Below the pieces are notes generated by a model. It was given only the letters and a program-made list of their open reading frames with translations. It was not told the DNA's origin and did no database searches. A stretch of 34,452 bases of DNA, from contig VMRT01000025.1 of assembly GCA_007713455.1 (NCBI GenBank), forward strand, positions 1-34,452. The letters are read 5' to 3'. Shown in pieces: positions 15,385 through 25,232 of the stretch (positions are counted from its first letter, which is position 1; the number at the start of each line of letters is the position of its first letter). The stretch comes from Pseudomonas sp. (GTDB lineage: Bacteria > Pseudomonadota > Gammaproteobacteria > Pseudomonadales > Pseudomonadaceae). The position numbers and the translations under genes were made by a program.

Positions 15385-18300
15385 TGCTCGGCCGATTTTT
15401 TTCCGGGAAGGATCGTTCTCAATCTGCCAAGGGGGCAGCGCCTGGTGCTTACCAGATTGAGGAACAAGGTATTTGTTATGCCTTGAGTCTGGCCGATGAC
15501 GATACAAGCTGGCCCGTTGCTGCCTACCTGGACCAGCTCTTCGAAGAAGACTATGCCAGCCAGCTGAGTGATCGCTGGCTGTTGCCTTGGGAGTCAATCT
15601 ATCAGCTCTTGGATGATCCGGCGCACGCTAGCAGCCTTCCTTTGCTTGGCTTGCCCGCGATTGCCAAGCTGCAACCGCAGTTGGCCAGTACCGGCGGATT
15701 GTCGGATCCGGATTTCAAGGTGTTTGTTCAGTCCTGGCGCAATTCGGAGACGGGCAGCCGGGTTACTTTCGAGCGTGTTGGCGCCATGGCGCGCGATGCG
15801 GCAACCATTGAGTTGTTGCCGCGAGCGGTCTGGGAACTGTTAAAGGCCATTCGGGATTTGCATGCCGCTCAGCAGCAGGTTCCGGGAGAGGTCACCAACC
15901 AAATCGGCTGGGCCAATATCCGTAAGTTGGCCAAGCGCGCTGGTGCGGTATTGGACGGATTTCTCGACAAGACCGTGGTGGTTAGGCCTGAGCACTTGAA
16001 GCTGAGACCACGCAAGGCCGTAGTATCCGGTACGCCGATTATCGAGTTGGATGTCGCTTTTGACGGGCAGCCTGACAATTGGTTGGCCAGTTTCGATGGT
16101 TACAAGCAGGTGCAGGATAAGTACCGGGTGCCGGGCGCCGATGGATCGGTGACGCACGTGCTCATTGAGCCGGATGTAAAGGCGGTGCTTGAGTCTGTAC
16201 GCGCATTACCAGGTCGGCGGGTAGCCGGTGATGAAGCGCTGTCACTGGTTCGCAACCCCTACAGCGTGATCGGGGATGCAGCCGAGAAGGTTGTTGATGC
16301 AGGCGAATATGAGGAGCAGCTGGCCGATGCGGGCATCTACTTCCATCGTTTTCGCCTGGAACCTTGTCTAGGTGAGGACGGCAAGCATATTCGGTCGATT
16401 GGTCTGTTCCTTGAGCCTATCTCGGCCAAGCTGCTACCTGAAGTTGAGCTGCGCTTCGATTTTGCCCATGAGTTCGCGCCATTCGTGAATGAGCTGCAAG
16501 TGAAGTTGGCGGCTGGTATGCCCGCGGGATTCTGGCAGGGCTATGAGCTGGAGCTGAGTGACTTCGATCTCCCGCAGTTGGCAGGGGTCAATGAGCTTTT
16601 GCGCCACTGGCAGCGCCAGGAGGCCGGCCAGACGTTCGAGGAGGTGCTGGATTTGGCCTCGTATGGTGATCGCGTTGTCGGCATCGGTGAGGCGGAGCGC
16701 ATTACATCTCCATTTTTGGTGAAAGAGGCAACGGAAAACTGGTTGCCGGTCGATGTGAAAGAGCTCGGGGTGGATGGCGATCTGCTCAGTCAGTGGGATC
16801 CTGCTAGCCGTGAAGATTTTGAAGAGTTTGAGCACCGCATCGACCAGGCGCGTGTGGCGGGTGATGAACAAGTATGTCTACCGGGTACTGAAACCCCGCT
16901 ACCTTTCCAGGTCGCGGAGCAGCTTTATGAGGCCTGGTCGAAGAAGCTTAATCCGGTCGAGCCTAAATCACCTGTTGTGACAGACCCCGTAGCTGGTCGT
17001 GCGGTGCTGCATATCGAGCACAACATTGAGGAAGCGACCTATGCCCAGCGCCGGGAGGCGGCTCTGTTGGCGGGGCGGCATGCCAATGCGGATATTCCAG
17101 AGCTGCTTCGCCCCGAAGTGCAGCTGCGCGATCATCAAATGAAAGGTGTGGCATGGATGCAGCACCTGTTTGGCTTATCACCGGATCATGTCGCGGGTTG
17201 CCTGCTTGCCGATGACATGGGCTTGGGTAAGACCATCCAGCTGCTGACCTTCGTCGTTTGGTATTTGGAGCAGAATCCTCAGGGTAAACCGGTCCTGATT
17301 GTTGCCCCCGTTTCCCTGCTGGATAACTGGGAGCGTGAGCTGCAGCGCTTCTTCTATGCAGATGCATTGCCGGTACTGAAGCTTTATGGCGGAGCGCTCA
17401 GCGCTGTTAAGTTCAAGAGGGACGAGATTCCGGAGGATCTGCAGGCCAAGGGGATAAAAAATCTTCTCCGGCCGGGTTGGATGGGCGATGCTCAAATAGT
17501 GCTGACCACCTATGAAACCTTGCGTGATCAGGAACTCTCCTTGGCACGGCAGCAGTGGGCCATCGTGATCTGCGACGAGGCGCAGAAGATCAAAAACCCG
17601 GCGGCGCTGATCACGCAAGCGGCGAAAGCAATCCCTTCTCGATTCCGTATCGCCTGCACGGGGACGCCTGTGGAGAACACGCTGATCGACCTGTGGTGTC
17701 TGTTCGACTTTATTCAGCCGGGCTTCCTAGGGGGGCTGAATCAGTTCGGGCGGGAGTATCAACGCCCCATTGAAGCAGGCTTGGAGCGCGATACAGCAGC
17801 GCTTGAGCACTTGCGTGGGCTTATCGAACCCCAAACATTGCGGCGTACCAAGCAGGATGTAGCGAAGGATCTACCTGCCAAGATCGAGGACCAGGAGTGT
17901 CGTAAGCTGCAGATGCATAGCTTGCAGCGCAATCTCTATTTGTCCGAGGTTGCTCAGTACACACAGAAGCAGCAGATGCAGGAACAATTGGAGCAGCGAG
18001 AGAGCGGCATGCTCGGTTTGCTGCACAAGCTCAAGTTGGTGTGCGCGCACCCATTCAGCGTGCAGCCTGATCCACGCTTGAGGGAACACTCGCCGAAGCT
18101 GCAATGGCTTTTAAGCACACTGGATAATATTGCGCGTTCGGGAAGCGGCGATAAGGTCATCCTTTTCACCGAGTTGCGGGACGTCCAACGTGAATTGCAA
18201 CATGCGATTCAGGAACGCTTCGGCTTCAAACCCACGGTGATCAACGGCGATACCAGCACCAGCAGTCAGAGTGCACAGAGCCGGCAGCGACTTATCGATC

Positions 18301-18635
18301 ATTTTCAAGAGCAGCCTGGCTTTTCGGTGATCATCCTCTCCACTGTTGCGGTTGGATTTGGTGTGAACGTGCAGGCAGCCAACCACGTTATCCATTTCAC
18401 TCGCTGCTGGAATCCAGCCAAAGAGGATCAGGCCACCGATCGCGCGTACCGGATTGGTCAGGAAAAGGACGTGTACGTCTATTACCCGACTGTGCGTGAT
18501 GCGAGGATACCTACATTTGAGGCGACGCTGGATGAGCTGCTACAGAAGCGACGCGCGTTGGCGCGGGACATGCTGCAGGGGGCATCTGAGCTTCAGGCAT
18601 CTGAGTTTGGGGAACTGTTAAGGGCGCAAGGATGA
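15381..18635 (+). CDS. zorD: Zorya type I effector ZorD (SNF2-family ATPase)
   Basis: ZorD is the DNA-processing effector of type I Zorya. The 1084 residues have an N-terminal half of about 550 aa without motifs I can name, then a Swi2/Snf2 ATPase. Motif I is LADDMGLGKT (609-618), motif II DEAQ (732-735), motif III CTGTPVEN, and the C-terminal RecA-like lobe has STVAVGFGVNVQAANHV and the arginine-finger motif QATDRAYRIGQ. A nuclease activity is reported for ZorD proteins, but I could not place its active site here. The gene is followed after nine bases by hsdR, so Zorya ends directly in the restriction subunit of the type I system. Confidence 0.92.
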   Translation: MMLGRFFSGKDRSQSAKGAAPGAYQIEEQGICYALSLADDDTSWPVAAYLDQLFEEDYASQLSDRWLLPWESIYQLLDDPAHASSLPLLGLPAIAKLQPQLASTGGLSDPDFKVFVQSWRNSETGSRVTFERVGAMARDAATIELLPRAVWELLKAIRDLHAAQQQVPGEVTNQIGWANIRKLAKRAGAVLDGFLDKTVVVRPEHLKLRPRKAVVSGTPIIELDVAFDGQPDNWLASFDGYKQVQDKYRVPGADGSVTHVLIEPDVKAVLESVRALPGRRVAGDEALSLVRNPYSVIGDAAEKVVDAGEYEEQLADAGIYFHRFRLEPCLGEDGKHIRSIGLFLEPISAKLLPEVELRFDFAHEFAPFVNELQVKLAAGMPAGFWQGYELELSDFDLPQLAGVNELLRHWQRQEAGQTFEEVLDLASYGDRVVGIGEAERITSPFLVKEATENWLPVDVKELGVDGDLLSQWDPASREDFEEFEHRIDQARVAGDEQVCLPGTETPLPFQVAEQLYEAWSKKLNPVEPKSPVVTDPVAGRAVLHIEHNIEEATYAQRREAALLAGRHANADIPELLRPEVQLRDHQMKGVAWMQHLFGLSPDHVAGCLLADDMGLGKTIQLLTFVVWYLEQNPQGKPVLIVAPVSLLDNWERELQRFFYADALPVLKLYGGALSAVKFKRDEIPEDLQAKGIKNLLRPGWMGDAQIVLTTYETLRDQELSLARQQWAIVICDEAQKIKNPAALITQAAKAIPSRFRIACTGTPVENTLIDLWCLFDFIQPGFLGGLNQFGREYQRPIEAGLERDTAALEHLRGLIEPQTLRRTKQDVAKDLPAKIEDQECRKLQMHSLQRNLYLSEVAQYTQKQQMQEQLEQRESGMLGLLHKLKLVCAHPFSVQPDPRLREHSPKLQWLLSTLDNIARSGSGDKVILFTELRDVQRELQHAIQERFGFKPTVINGDTSTSSQSAQSRQRLIDHFQEQPGFSVIILSTVAVGFGVNVQAANHVIHFTRCWNPAKEDQATDRAYRIGQEKDVYVYYPTVRDARIPTFEATLDELLQKRRALARDMLQGASELQASEFGELLRAQG

Positions 18636-18644
18636 GATTGAACA

Positions 18645-21600
18645 ATGACTGAAGATCAGCTGGAGCAGGAAACCCTCGGCTGGCTCAGTGAACTGGGATA
18701 CGTGCATCTGTATGGCCCGGATATCGCCTGCGACGGCAGTAACCCCGAGCGCGAGAGCTATCACGATGTGCTGTTGACCATGCGCCTGCGCACGGCCATC
18801 GCCCGGCTCAACCCGCAGGTCCCGCTGGCGGCGCGTGAGGACGCCTTGCGCCAGGTGCTGGAGCTGGGCGTGCCGGTGCAGCTGTCGGCCAACCGCCTGT
18901 TCCATCGCCTTCTGGTCGGCGGCGTGCCGGTGCAATACCAGAAGGACGGCGAGACCCGTGGCGATTTCGTGCGGTTGATCGACTGGGCCGATGCGCGAGC
19001 CAACGAGTGGCTGGCTATCAACCAGTTCAGCATCCAAGGGCCGAAACATACGCGCCGGCCGGATATCATCCTGTTCGTCAATGGCCTGCCGTTGGTGCTA
19101 CTGGAGCTGAAAAACTCAGCTGACGTGCATGCTGATCTAAACAAGGCCTTCAACCAGATTCAAACGTATAAGGAGCAGATTCCAGACGTTTTCCACTACA
19201 ACGAGATTCTGGTAATCAGCGATGGCAGTGAGGCCCGCATGGGCTCGCTGTCGGCGGACATCGAGCGCTTCGCGCGTTGGCGCACCATCGATGGTGTAAC
19301 GGTCGATCCGCTGGGCGAGTTCAATGAGCTGGAGACGCTGGTGCGTGGTGTGCTGCAGCCGGCGATGCTGTTGGATTATCTGCGCTATTTCGTACTGTTC
19401 GAGGACGACGGCCAGCTGGTGAAGAAAATTGCTGGCTATCACCAGTTCCATGCGGTGCGCGCGGCCGTTCAGCAGGTGGTCAGCGCCTCGCGTCCGGGCG
19501 GCACGCACAAGGGCGGGGTCGTTTGGCACACCCAGGGCTCCGGCAAGAGCATCACCATGACCTGTTTCGCCGCGCGGGTGATGCAGGAGTCGGCGATGGA
19601 GAACCCGACCATCGTGGTGATCACCGACCGCAATGACCTGGATGGCCAGCTGTTCGGCGTGTTCTCGCTGTCGCAGGATTTGTTGCGCGAACAGCCGGTG
19701 CAGGTGGTGACGCGTGGTGGCTTGCGCGAGAAGCTGGCCAACCGGCCCAGTGGTGGCATTGTGTTCGCCACTATCCAGAAGTTCATGCCAGGCGAGGATG
19801 AAGACAGTTTCCCGGTCTTGTCCACGCGTTCGAATATCGTGGTGGTAGCCGACGAGGCGCACCGCACTCAATACGGCTTCAGCGCTTCGCTGAAGGTACA
19901 AGACGTTAAGGTGGCGGAGGCCAGTGCCCGATATCAGGTGGGTTATGCCCAGCATCTACGCGACGCTCTACCCAACGCTACCTTCGTGGCCTTTACCGGT
20001 ACGCCGGTGTCCAGCGAAGACCGTGATACCCGTGCGGTGTTCGGCGACTACATCCACGTCTATGACATGCAGCAGGCTAAGGAGGATGGCGCCACGGTGG
20101 CCATCTACTACGAGTCGCGCTTGGCCAAGCTGTCGCTCAAAGACAGCGAGCTGGCGCATATCGATGATGAAGTAGATGAACTGGCAGAGGATGAGGAAGA
20201 GGACCAGCAGGCGCGGCTGAAGTCGCGCTGGGCGGCGCTGGAGAAGGTGGTGGGGGCTGAGCCGCGGATCAAGAGCGTGGCGGCGGATCTGGTGGCGCAC
20301 TTCGAAGAGCGAAATTTGGGCCTGGTAGAGATGGGCCAGATGCCGGGCAAAGCAATGGTTGTGGCCATGAGCCGCGAGATTTGCGTGCACCTCTACGACG
20401 CGATCGTCGAACTGCGTCCTGAGTGGCACCACGAGGACCCAGAGCAGGGCGCGATCAAGATCGTCATGACCGGGAGCGCCTCGGACAAGGCGCTGCTGCG
20501 CCCGCATATCTATCCCAGCCAGGTGAAAAAGCGCTTGGAGAAACGTTTCAAGGGTCCCGCCGACCCGCTCAAATTGGTCATCGTGCGCGACATGTGGCTG
20601 ACCGGCTTTGACGCGCCCTGCGTGCACACCCTGTACGTGGACAAGCCCATGAAGGGCCACAACCTGATGCAGGCCATTGCCCGGGTGAACCGCGTGTTCA
20701 AGGACAAGCAGGGCGGCCTGGTGGTGGATTACATCGGCATCGCCAATGAACTCAAGGCGGCACTCAAGGAGTACACCGCCAGCAAGGGTAGGGGGCGACC
20801 CACCGTGGATGCCCACGAAGCCTACGCGGTGCTGGAAGAGAAGCTGGATGTGCTGCGTGGCCTACTGTATGGCTTCAACTACAGCGACTATCTGACAGGT
20901 GGTCACAAGCTGCTGGCCGGCGCCGCCAACCACGTGTTGGGACTGGAGGACGGCAAAAAGCGCTTCGCCGACAACGCACTGGCCATGAGCAAGGCGTTCA
21001 CCCTGTGCTGCACCCTGGATGAAGCCAAAGCGGTGCGCGACGAGGTGGCTTTTTTCCAGGCCATCAAGGTGGTGCTGACCAAGCGCGAAATCAGCGCCAA
21101 GAAGAAGACTGACGAAGACCGCGAATTGGCCATCCGCCAGATAATCGGCAATGCCGTGGTTTCCGGTGAGGTGGTGGATGTGTTCGAGGCGGTGGGCCTG
21201 GACAAACCCAACATCGGCCTGCTCGACGATGAGTTCCTTGCCGAGGTGCGCAACCTTCCGGAGAAGAACCTGGCGGTGGAACTGCTGGAGCGGCTCCTGG
21301 AGGGCGAGATCAAGAGTAAGTTCGCCAGCAACCTGGCTCAGGAGAAGAAGTTCTCCGAACTGCTAGATAGTGTCATCAAGCGCTACCAAAACCGCTCCAT
21401 CGAAACCGCCCAGGTCATTGAGGAGCTGATCGAGATGGCCAAGAAGTTCGCCGCTGCAAGCAAGCGGGGCGAGCAACTGGGACTGAATGACGACGAGCTG
21501 GCCTTCTACGATGCCCTGGCCAACAACGAGGCCTCAGTACGCGAGCTGGGTGATGAGATCCTAGCCAAGATCGCCCATGAACTGACCGCCAACCTGCGGC

Positions 21601-21764
21601 AGAACGTGACGGTCGACTGGAATAATCGCGACAGCGTGCGTGCCAAGCTGCGGCTGATGGTCAAGCGCATCCTGCGCAAATACAAATACCCGCCGGACCA
21701 GCAGGAAGAGGCAGCGCAACTGGTGCTTGCGCAAGCTGAAACGCTTTGTGCTAGTTGGTCGTAG
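18645..21764 (+). CDS. hsdR: Type I restriction endonuclease subunit HsdR
   Basis: HsdR translocates DNA and cuts unmodified DNA when bound to HsdM2S. The 1039 residues show the N-terminal PD-(D/E)xK nuclease with D140 (RRPDIILF) and E154-x-K156 (LLELKNS). The superfamily 2 translocase has Walker A TQGSGKS (296-302), DEAH (403-406) and FTGTP, with helicase lobe 2 about 600-720 and a helical C-terminal region that contacts the methyltransferase core. All key residues are present. It is GC-rich like hsdM but sits about 12 kb away from hsdM and hsdS, with mcrBC and zorABCD between. It is the only R subunit in the window and should partner the hsdMS pair. Confidence 0.95.
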   Translation: MTEDQLEQETLGWLSELGYVHLYGPDIACDGSNPERESYHDVLLTMRLRTAIARLNPQVPLAAREDALRQVLELGVPVQLSANRLFHRLLVGGVPVQYQKDGETRGDFVRLIDWADARANEWLAINQFSIQGPKHTRRPDIILFVNGLPLVLLELKNSADVHADLNKAFNQIQTYKEQIPDVFHYNEILVISDGSEARMGSLSADIERFARWRTIDGVTVDPLGEFNELETLVRGVLQPAMLLDYLRYFVLFEDDGQLVKKIAGYHQFHAVRAAVQQVVSASRPGGTHKGGVVWHTQGSGKSITMTCFAARVMQESAMENPTIVVITDRNDLDGQLFGVFSLSQDLLREQPVQVVTRGGLREKLANRPSGGIVFATIQKFMPGEDEDSFPVLSTRSNIVVVADEAHRTQYGFSASLKVQDVKVAEASARYQVGYAQHLRDALPNATFVAFTGTPVSSEDRDTRAVFGDYIHVYDMQQAKEDGATVAIYYESRLAKLSLKDSELAHIDDEVDELAEDEEEDQQARLKSRWAALEKVVGAEPRIKSVAADLVAHFEERNLGLVEMGQMPGKAMVVAMSREICVHLYDAIVELRPEWHHEDPEQGAIKIVMTGSASDKALLRPHIYPSQVKKRLEKRFKGPADPLKLVIVRDMWLTGFDAPCVHTLYVDKPMKGHNLMQAIARVNRVFKDKQGGLVVDYIGIANELKAALKEYTASKGRGRPTVDAHEAYAVLEEKLDVLRGLLYGFNYSDYLTGGHKLLAGAANHVLGLEDGKKRFADNALAMSKAFTLCCTLDEAKAVRDEVAFFQAIKVVLTKREISAKKKTDEDRELAIRQIIGNAVVSGEVVDVFEAVGLDKPNIGLLDDEFLAEVRNLPEKNLAVELLERLLEGEIKSKFASNLAQEKKFSELLDSVIKRYQNRSIETAQVIEELIEMAKKFAAASKRGEQLGLNDDELAFYDALANNEASVRELGDEILAKIAHELTANLRQNVTVDWNNRDSVRAKLRLMVKRILRKYKYPPDQQEEAAQLVLAQAETLCASWS

Positions 21765-21883
21765 GGCATGCCTGAGTTTCCGGGGGTTGCTTCAAATCGA
21801 CGAGTCCCCTGCGTTGTCGCTAAGGTGCTGCTGGGGAGTGGCGCGTTGCTTAGCGTAATTCCGGCTGCTGAATGGAGACCGAC

Positions 21884-22120
21884 ATGACAATGGCGTGCGA
21901 GCGGACAAAGGCGGTAGTTGAGACTCGACAGTTTCTCTTGCAACTCAAAAGTGATCCCGCTTTACCTGAGATGATACGCACGCAGGCTAAGGCGCTGCTA
22001 AGGCATTACCCAGAGCCTGGCCAGATTACCCAGCTCGCATTGCTGGAAAAAGCAGTGACAGGGTTGGAGGGTGCTGACCTACCGCCACTAATCTCACTGT
22101 GGTCACCGGTTTTCGAGTAG
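21884..22120 (+). CDS. BPSL0761-family small protein
   Basis: This 78-aa soluble protein begins MTMACERTKAVVETRQFL and contains the pattern RTQAKALLRHYP, which I recognise as the BPSL0761 family of short uncharacterised proteins. I chose ATG 21884 over the upstream in-frame ATG at 21872 because GGAG (21874-21877) then lies six bases upstream and the family usually starts MTM. It lies 119 bp beyond hsdR at the right end of the island. No function is known to me for the family, and membership of the defence operon is uncertain. Confidence 0.65.
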   Translation: MTMACERTKAVVETRQFLLQLKSDPALPEMIRTQAKALLRHYPEPGQITQLALLEKAVTGLEGADLPPLISLWSPVFE

Positions 22121-22691
22121 GTGCTACGCAGTTCTCTGTGGCCTTCTTTAGGCTGGTCCTAACGATCCATGCAGGGGAAAACGCATCTGATTGCCTGCGT
22201 GGTGGTAAAAAAGTGGTACGGATTTTCTTGCTTCGTCCTGTAGGTCTCTAGAAATCAGGCGATTCAAGAAAAGCGATCCGATCCATCATGGGTGCGACGG
22301 AGAACTTTCTACTTGCAACAGACTGATTCGAACGAGGACTTTGCACTATCGGGCCGGATAATTTGGAGAGTCGATGCAGGCGCACACGAGCGGTAAATGG
22401 GGGCCGCATTATACAGGATGGTGCCTATGGGCCAGCGCCCGGCTTGCAAGCCTGTCGTCCGGTCCAGATCAGTGGCGGCTGCCTTTTCCAGGTGCCCGTC
22501 TTGCGGACCAGCCAAAAACCGTGCGGTCACCGAACGACGGGGTGTCGTTCGTTGGTCGAATCTCCTATGCTCGAACGAAGCGATAGCCTTGACGCAGATC
22601 AAGCCTGAACATGCATGTGCGTGGCAGGAATCGCCGCCGGCGTCGTTGACGATGGACCGGCCGACTATAAGAACAATGCGAGTGCCTGGTG
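22121..22691. other. Island-to-chromosome junction region upstream of benR
   Basis: No gene is supported; the ORFs that run through here are out-of-frame extensions of benR. The right end of the island probably lies inside this stretch, but I found no tRNA gene and no clear direct repeat with the left flank. It includes an orphan minus-strand promoter-like -10 with a GC-rich discriminator near 22408-22413 and an Anr/FNR-like box at 22589-22602. Confidence 0.5.
22589..22602 (+). promoter_or_regulatory. Anr/FNR-type box upstream of benR
   Basis: TTGACGCAGATCAA matches the Anr/FNR consensus TTGAT-N4-ATCAA at nine of ten fixed bases. It lies 90 bp before the benR start. It suggests oxygen-responsive control of benR or of a transcript starting here. 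Binding is inferred from sequence only. Confidence 0.45.
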
Positions 22692-23632
22692 ATGGAACGA
22701 CTGCTGAACGAAAAAAGCAGGATCTTCGAGCATGCCGATCCGCATGCCGTTTCGGACTACGTCAATCAGCACGTGGGGGCGCACTGCATTCGTCTGCCGC
22801 GCACGGGCAGCCCGCAGGCCAGCTTGAGCCACTGCAAGTTCGGCAAACTCGACCTCTGCCAGATCAGCTATGGCGGCAGCGTTCATGTCACCTCACCGGC
22901 GCTGGAAACCATCTATCACCTGCAGCTGCTGCAGCGCGGTCATTGCCTGTGGCGCAGCACTATTTCACGCCCGGCGAGCTGCTGCTGATCAATCCGGACG
23001 ACCCGGTCGACCTGACCTATTCGGATGACTGCGAAAAGCTCATCGTCAAGCTGCCGGCTTCCTTTCTGGAGAAAGCCTGTAGCGAAAACCAGTGGCAGGC
23101 TCCGGCGGAGGGGATTCGCTTCGGCAGCAACCGCCACGCGCTCAGCGAACTCGATGGGTTTGGCAGCCTGCTTGGATTGATCTGCCAGGAGGCGGGGTCC
23201 GAGCAGAGCATTCCGCAGATTCAGGAGCAGTACAGCCGGATCATCGCCAGCAAGCTGCTCTGCAGCCTGGCCAGCAACATCCGCCGCGATCCGTTTGGCG
23301 ACAGTTGCCCGTCCTTCGGGCGGATTGCCGACTATATAGATGAGCATCTGAAGCGTGACATTTCCGTCGAACAGCTGGCCGAGCTGGCCAACATGAGCCT
23401 GCGCTCGCTCTATCTGTTGTTCGAGCGCAAGGTCGGCACCACGCCGAAGTCCTATATCCGCCAGCGCAAGCTAGAGCAGATCCATGGCCGGCTAAGCGAT
23501 CCTTCGGCCAAGGTGCGCAACATCACCGAAATCGCCATGGACTACGGCTTCATGCACCTGGGGCGTTTCTCGGAAAGCTACAAGAGCACCTTCGGCGAGC
23601 TACCTTCGGATACGTTGCGCCGCCATCACTGA
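22692..23632 (+). pseudogene. benR: benR, AraC/XylS-family benzoate activator, frameshifted
   Basis: BenR normally binds benzoate and activates the benA promoter. The N-terminal part reads MERLLNEKSRIFEHADPHAV to GHCLWR in one frame (22692-22955). The rest, from HYFTPGELLLINPDDPVDL onward, continues in another frame from about 22955 to a TGA at 23630-23632. XylS has five residues (DHGQE) between LWR and HYF; here only two bases remain, so 13 nt are missing. The C-terminal double helix-turn-helix (about VEQLAELANMSLRSLYLLF and ITEIAMDYGF) is intact but out of frame with the effector-binding domain. An ORF open from 22397 reaches the C-terminal part but lacks the real N terminus. The gene is broken unless the sequence is in error. 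Confidence 0.85.
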
Positions 23633-23640
23633 GTCCCCTT

Positions 23641-23676
23641 GAGTCGCTGCCGGTCCGACGGAAGCGGCTCTTTTTT
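23641..23676 (+). terminator. Rho-independent terminator after benR
   Basis: A long stem pairs 23641-23652 with 23659-23670 (GAG-CGCT-CCG with CGG-AGCG-CTC, one mismatch and one G·T), followed by six T. It separates benR from the benA promoter. Confidence 0.75.
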
Positions 23677-23769
23677 CATTCCCTGCCTCTGCAGCATTCG
23701 CTGCTCGTCACCCCGTGTGATGAGCGGGCGTGTTCCTGCGTGCCTGCGTCAATCTGTCCGCTTGCGCTT

Positions 23770-23806
23770 TGCAGAAAACGGATAAAGGTGCTGCAGGAAT
23801 CGGATA
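23770..23806 (+). promoter_or_regulatory. Two BenR/XylS half-sites at the benA promoter
   Basis: The known XylS/BenR half-site is TGCA-N6-GGNTA. Two direct copies are seen: TGCA (23770-23773) with GGATA (23780-23784), and TGCA (23792-23795) with GGATA (23802-23806), 22 bp apart, both perfect. The site ends 64 bp before the benA start. A -10-like TAGCCT (23828-23833) follows, similar to the -10 of the Pm promoter. This is the expected activator site of the ben operon. Confidence 0.85.
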
Positions 23807-23870
23807 TTGATGCCGTCTCCCGCGTCGTAGCCTTCATCACGTAGACACAATAACAATGGAGGCCCCGGCC

Positions 23871-25232
23871 ATGTCCCTGGGATTCGACTACCTTGATTCG
23901 CTGCTAGAAGAAGATAAAGAGAAGGGCGTCTTTCGCTGCAAGCGCGAGATGTTCACCGACCCGCGGTTGTTCGATCTGGAGATGAAGCACATCTTCGAGG
24001 GCAACTGGCTGTACCTCGCTCACGAAAGCCAGATCCCCGAGAAGAACGACTACTACACCACCCAGATGGGTCGTCAGCCGATCTTCATCGCCCGCAACAA
24101 GGATGGCGAGCTCAACGCCTTCATCAATGCCTGCAGTCATCGCGGTGCCATGCTATGCCGCTTCAAGAGCGGCAACAAGGCGACCTATACCTGCCCATTC
24201 CATGGCTGGACCTTCAACAACTCCGGCAAGTTGCTGAAGGTCAAGGACCCGAAGGAAGCTGGCTACCCGGACAGCTTCAACTGCGACGGCTCCCACGACC
24301 TGAAGAAGGTTGCGCGCTTCGAGTCCTACCGCGGCTTCCTGTTCGGCAGCTTGCGTGACGACGTGGCGCCACTGGAGGACTTCCTCGGCGAGTCGAAGAA
24401 GATCATCGACATGGTGGTCGACCAGTCGCCCGATGGAATTGAAGTCCTGCGCGGCTCGTCCACCTATGTCTACGAAGGCAACTGGAAGCTGCAGGCCGAA
24501 AACGGTGCGGACGGCTACCACGTCACCGCCGTGCACTGGAACTACGCCGCCACCCAGCAGCAGCGAAAGCTGAAAGAGGCCGGTGACGACATCCGCGCCA
24601 TGAGCGCCGGCGGCTGGGGCAAAAAGGGCGGTGGCTTCTACTCGTTCGAGAACGGCCACCTGCTGCTCTGGACCCGCTGGGACAACCCGGAAGACCGGCC
24701 GCTTTATGCGCGCCGTGACGAGATGATCGCCGAGGTCGGCCAGGCTCGCACCGACTGGATGATCGAGAACTCGCGCAACCTCTGCCTCTACCCGAACCTG
24801 TATCTGATGGACCAGTTCGGCTCGCAGCTGCGCATCGCCAAGCCGATCTCCGTCGACAAGACCGAAGTCACCATCTATTGCATCGCACCCAAGGGCGAGA
24901 GCGCCGAAGCCCGCGCCCGCCGCATCCGCCAGTACGAAGACTTCTTCAACGTCAGCGGCATGGCCACGCCGGATGACCTCGAAGAGTTCCGCGCCTGCCA
25001 GCAGGGCTTTGCCGGCCGGGCGATGGAATGGAACGACATGTCCCGCGGTGCCAAGCACTGGATCGATGGCGCTGACGAAGGCGCGCAGGAGATCGACCTG
25101 CATCCGCTGATGAGCGGCGTGCGCACCGAGGATGAAGGCCTGTTCGTGCTGCAGCACCACTACTGGCAGCAGCAAATGATCAAGGGGCTCAAGGAAGAGC
25201 AGGACCAGCTGATCCACGTGGAGGGTGCGTGA
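23871..25232 (+). CDS. benA: Benzoate 1,2-dioxygenase large (alpha) subunit
   Basis: BenA with BenB forms the oxygenase that converts benzoate to the cis-diol 1,6-dihydroxycyclohexa-2,4-diene-1-carboxylate. The 453-aa protein has the Rieske [2Fe-2S] ligands C88-x-H90 and C108-x2-H111. The mononuclear iron site lies in [13 protein letters not shown], with H217 and H222. I start at ATG 23871 (MSLGFDYL) because GGAGG (23858-23862) lies eight bases upstream; an in-frame ATG at 23856 would put that site inside the gene. It overlaps benB by ATGA. Expression should depend on BenR through the half-sites upstream. Confidence 0.97.
   Translation: MSLGFDYLDSLLEEDKEKGVFRCKREMFTDPRLFDLEMKHIFEGNWLYLAHESQIPEKNDYYTTQMGRQPIFIARNKDGELNAFINACSHRGAMLCRFKSGNKATYTCPFHGWTFNNSGKLLKVKDPKEAGYPDSFNCDGSHDLKKVARFESYRGFLFGSLRDDVAPLEDFLGESKKIIDMVVDQSPDGIEVLRGSSTYVYEGNWKLQAENGADGYHVTAVHWNYAATQQQRKLKEAGDDIRAMSAGGWGKKGGGFYSFENGHLLLWTRWDNPEDRPLYARRDEMIAEVGQARTDWMIENSRNLCLYPNLYLMDQFGSQLRIAKPISVDKTEVTIYCIAPKGESAEARARRIRQYEDFFNVSGMATPDDLEEFRACQQGFAGRAMEWNDMSRGAKHWIDGADEGAQEIDLHPLMSGVRTEDEGLFVLQHHYWQQQMIKGLKEEQDQLIHVEGA

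Noticed and set aside
22397..23632. 411-aa ORF as an intact AraC regulator
   Set aside because: Its first ~185 residues are out-of-frame translation of benR and upstream DNA; only the part after about 22955 is real BenR sequence.
24153..25217. 354-aa minus-strand ORF opposite benA
   Set aside because: Same cause; benA is certain on the + strand.
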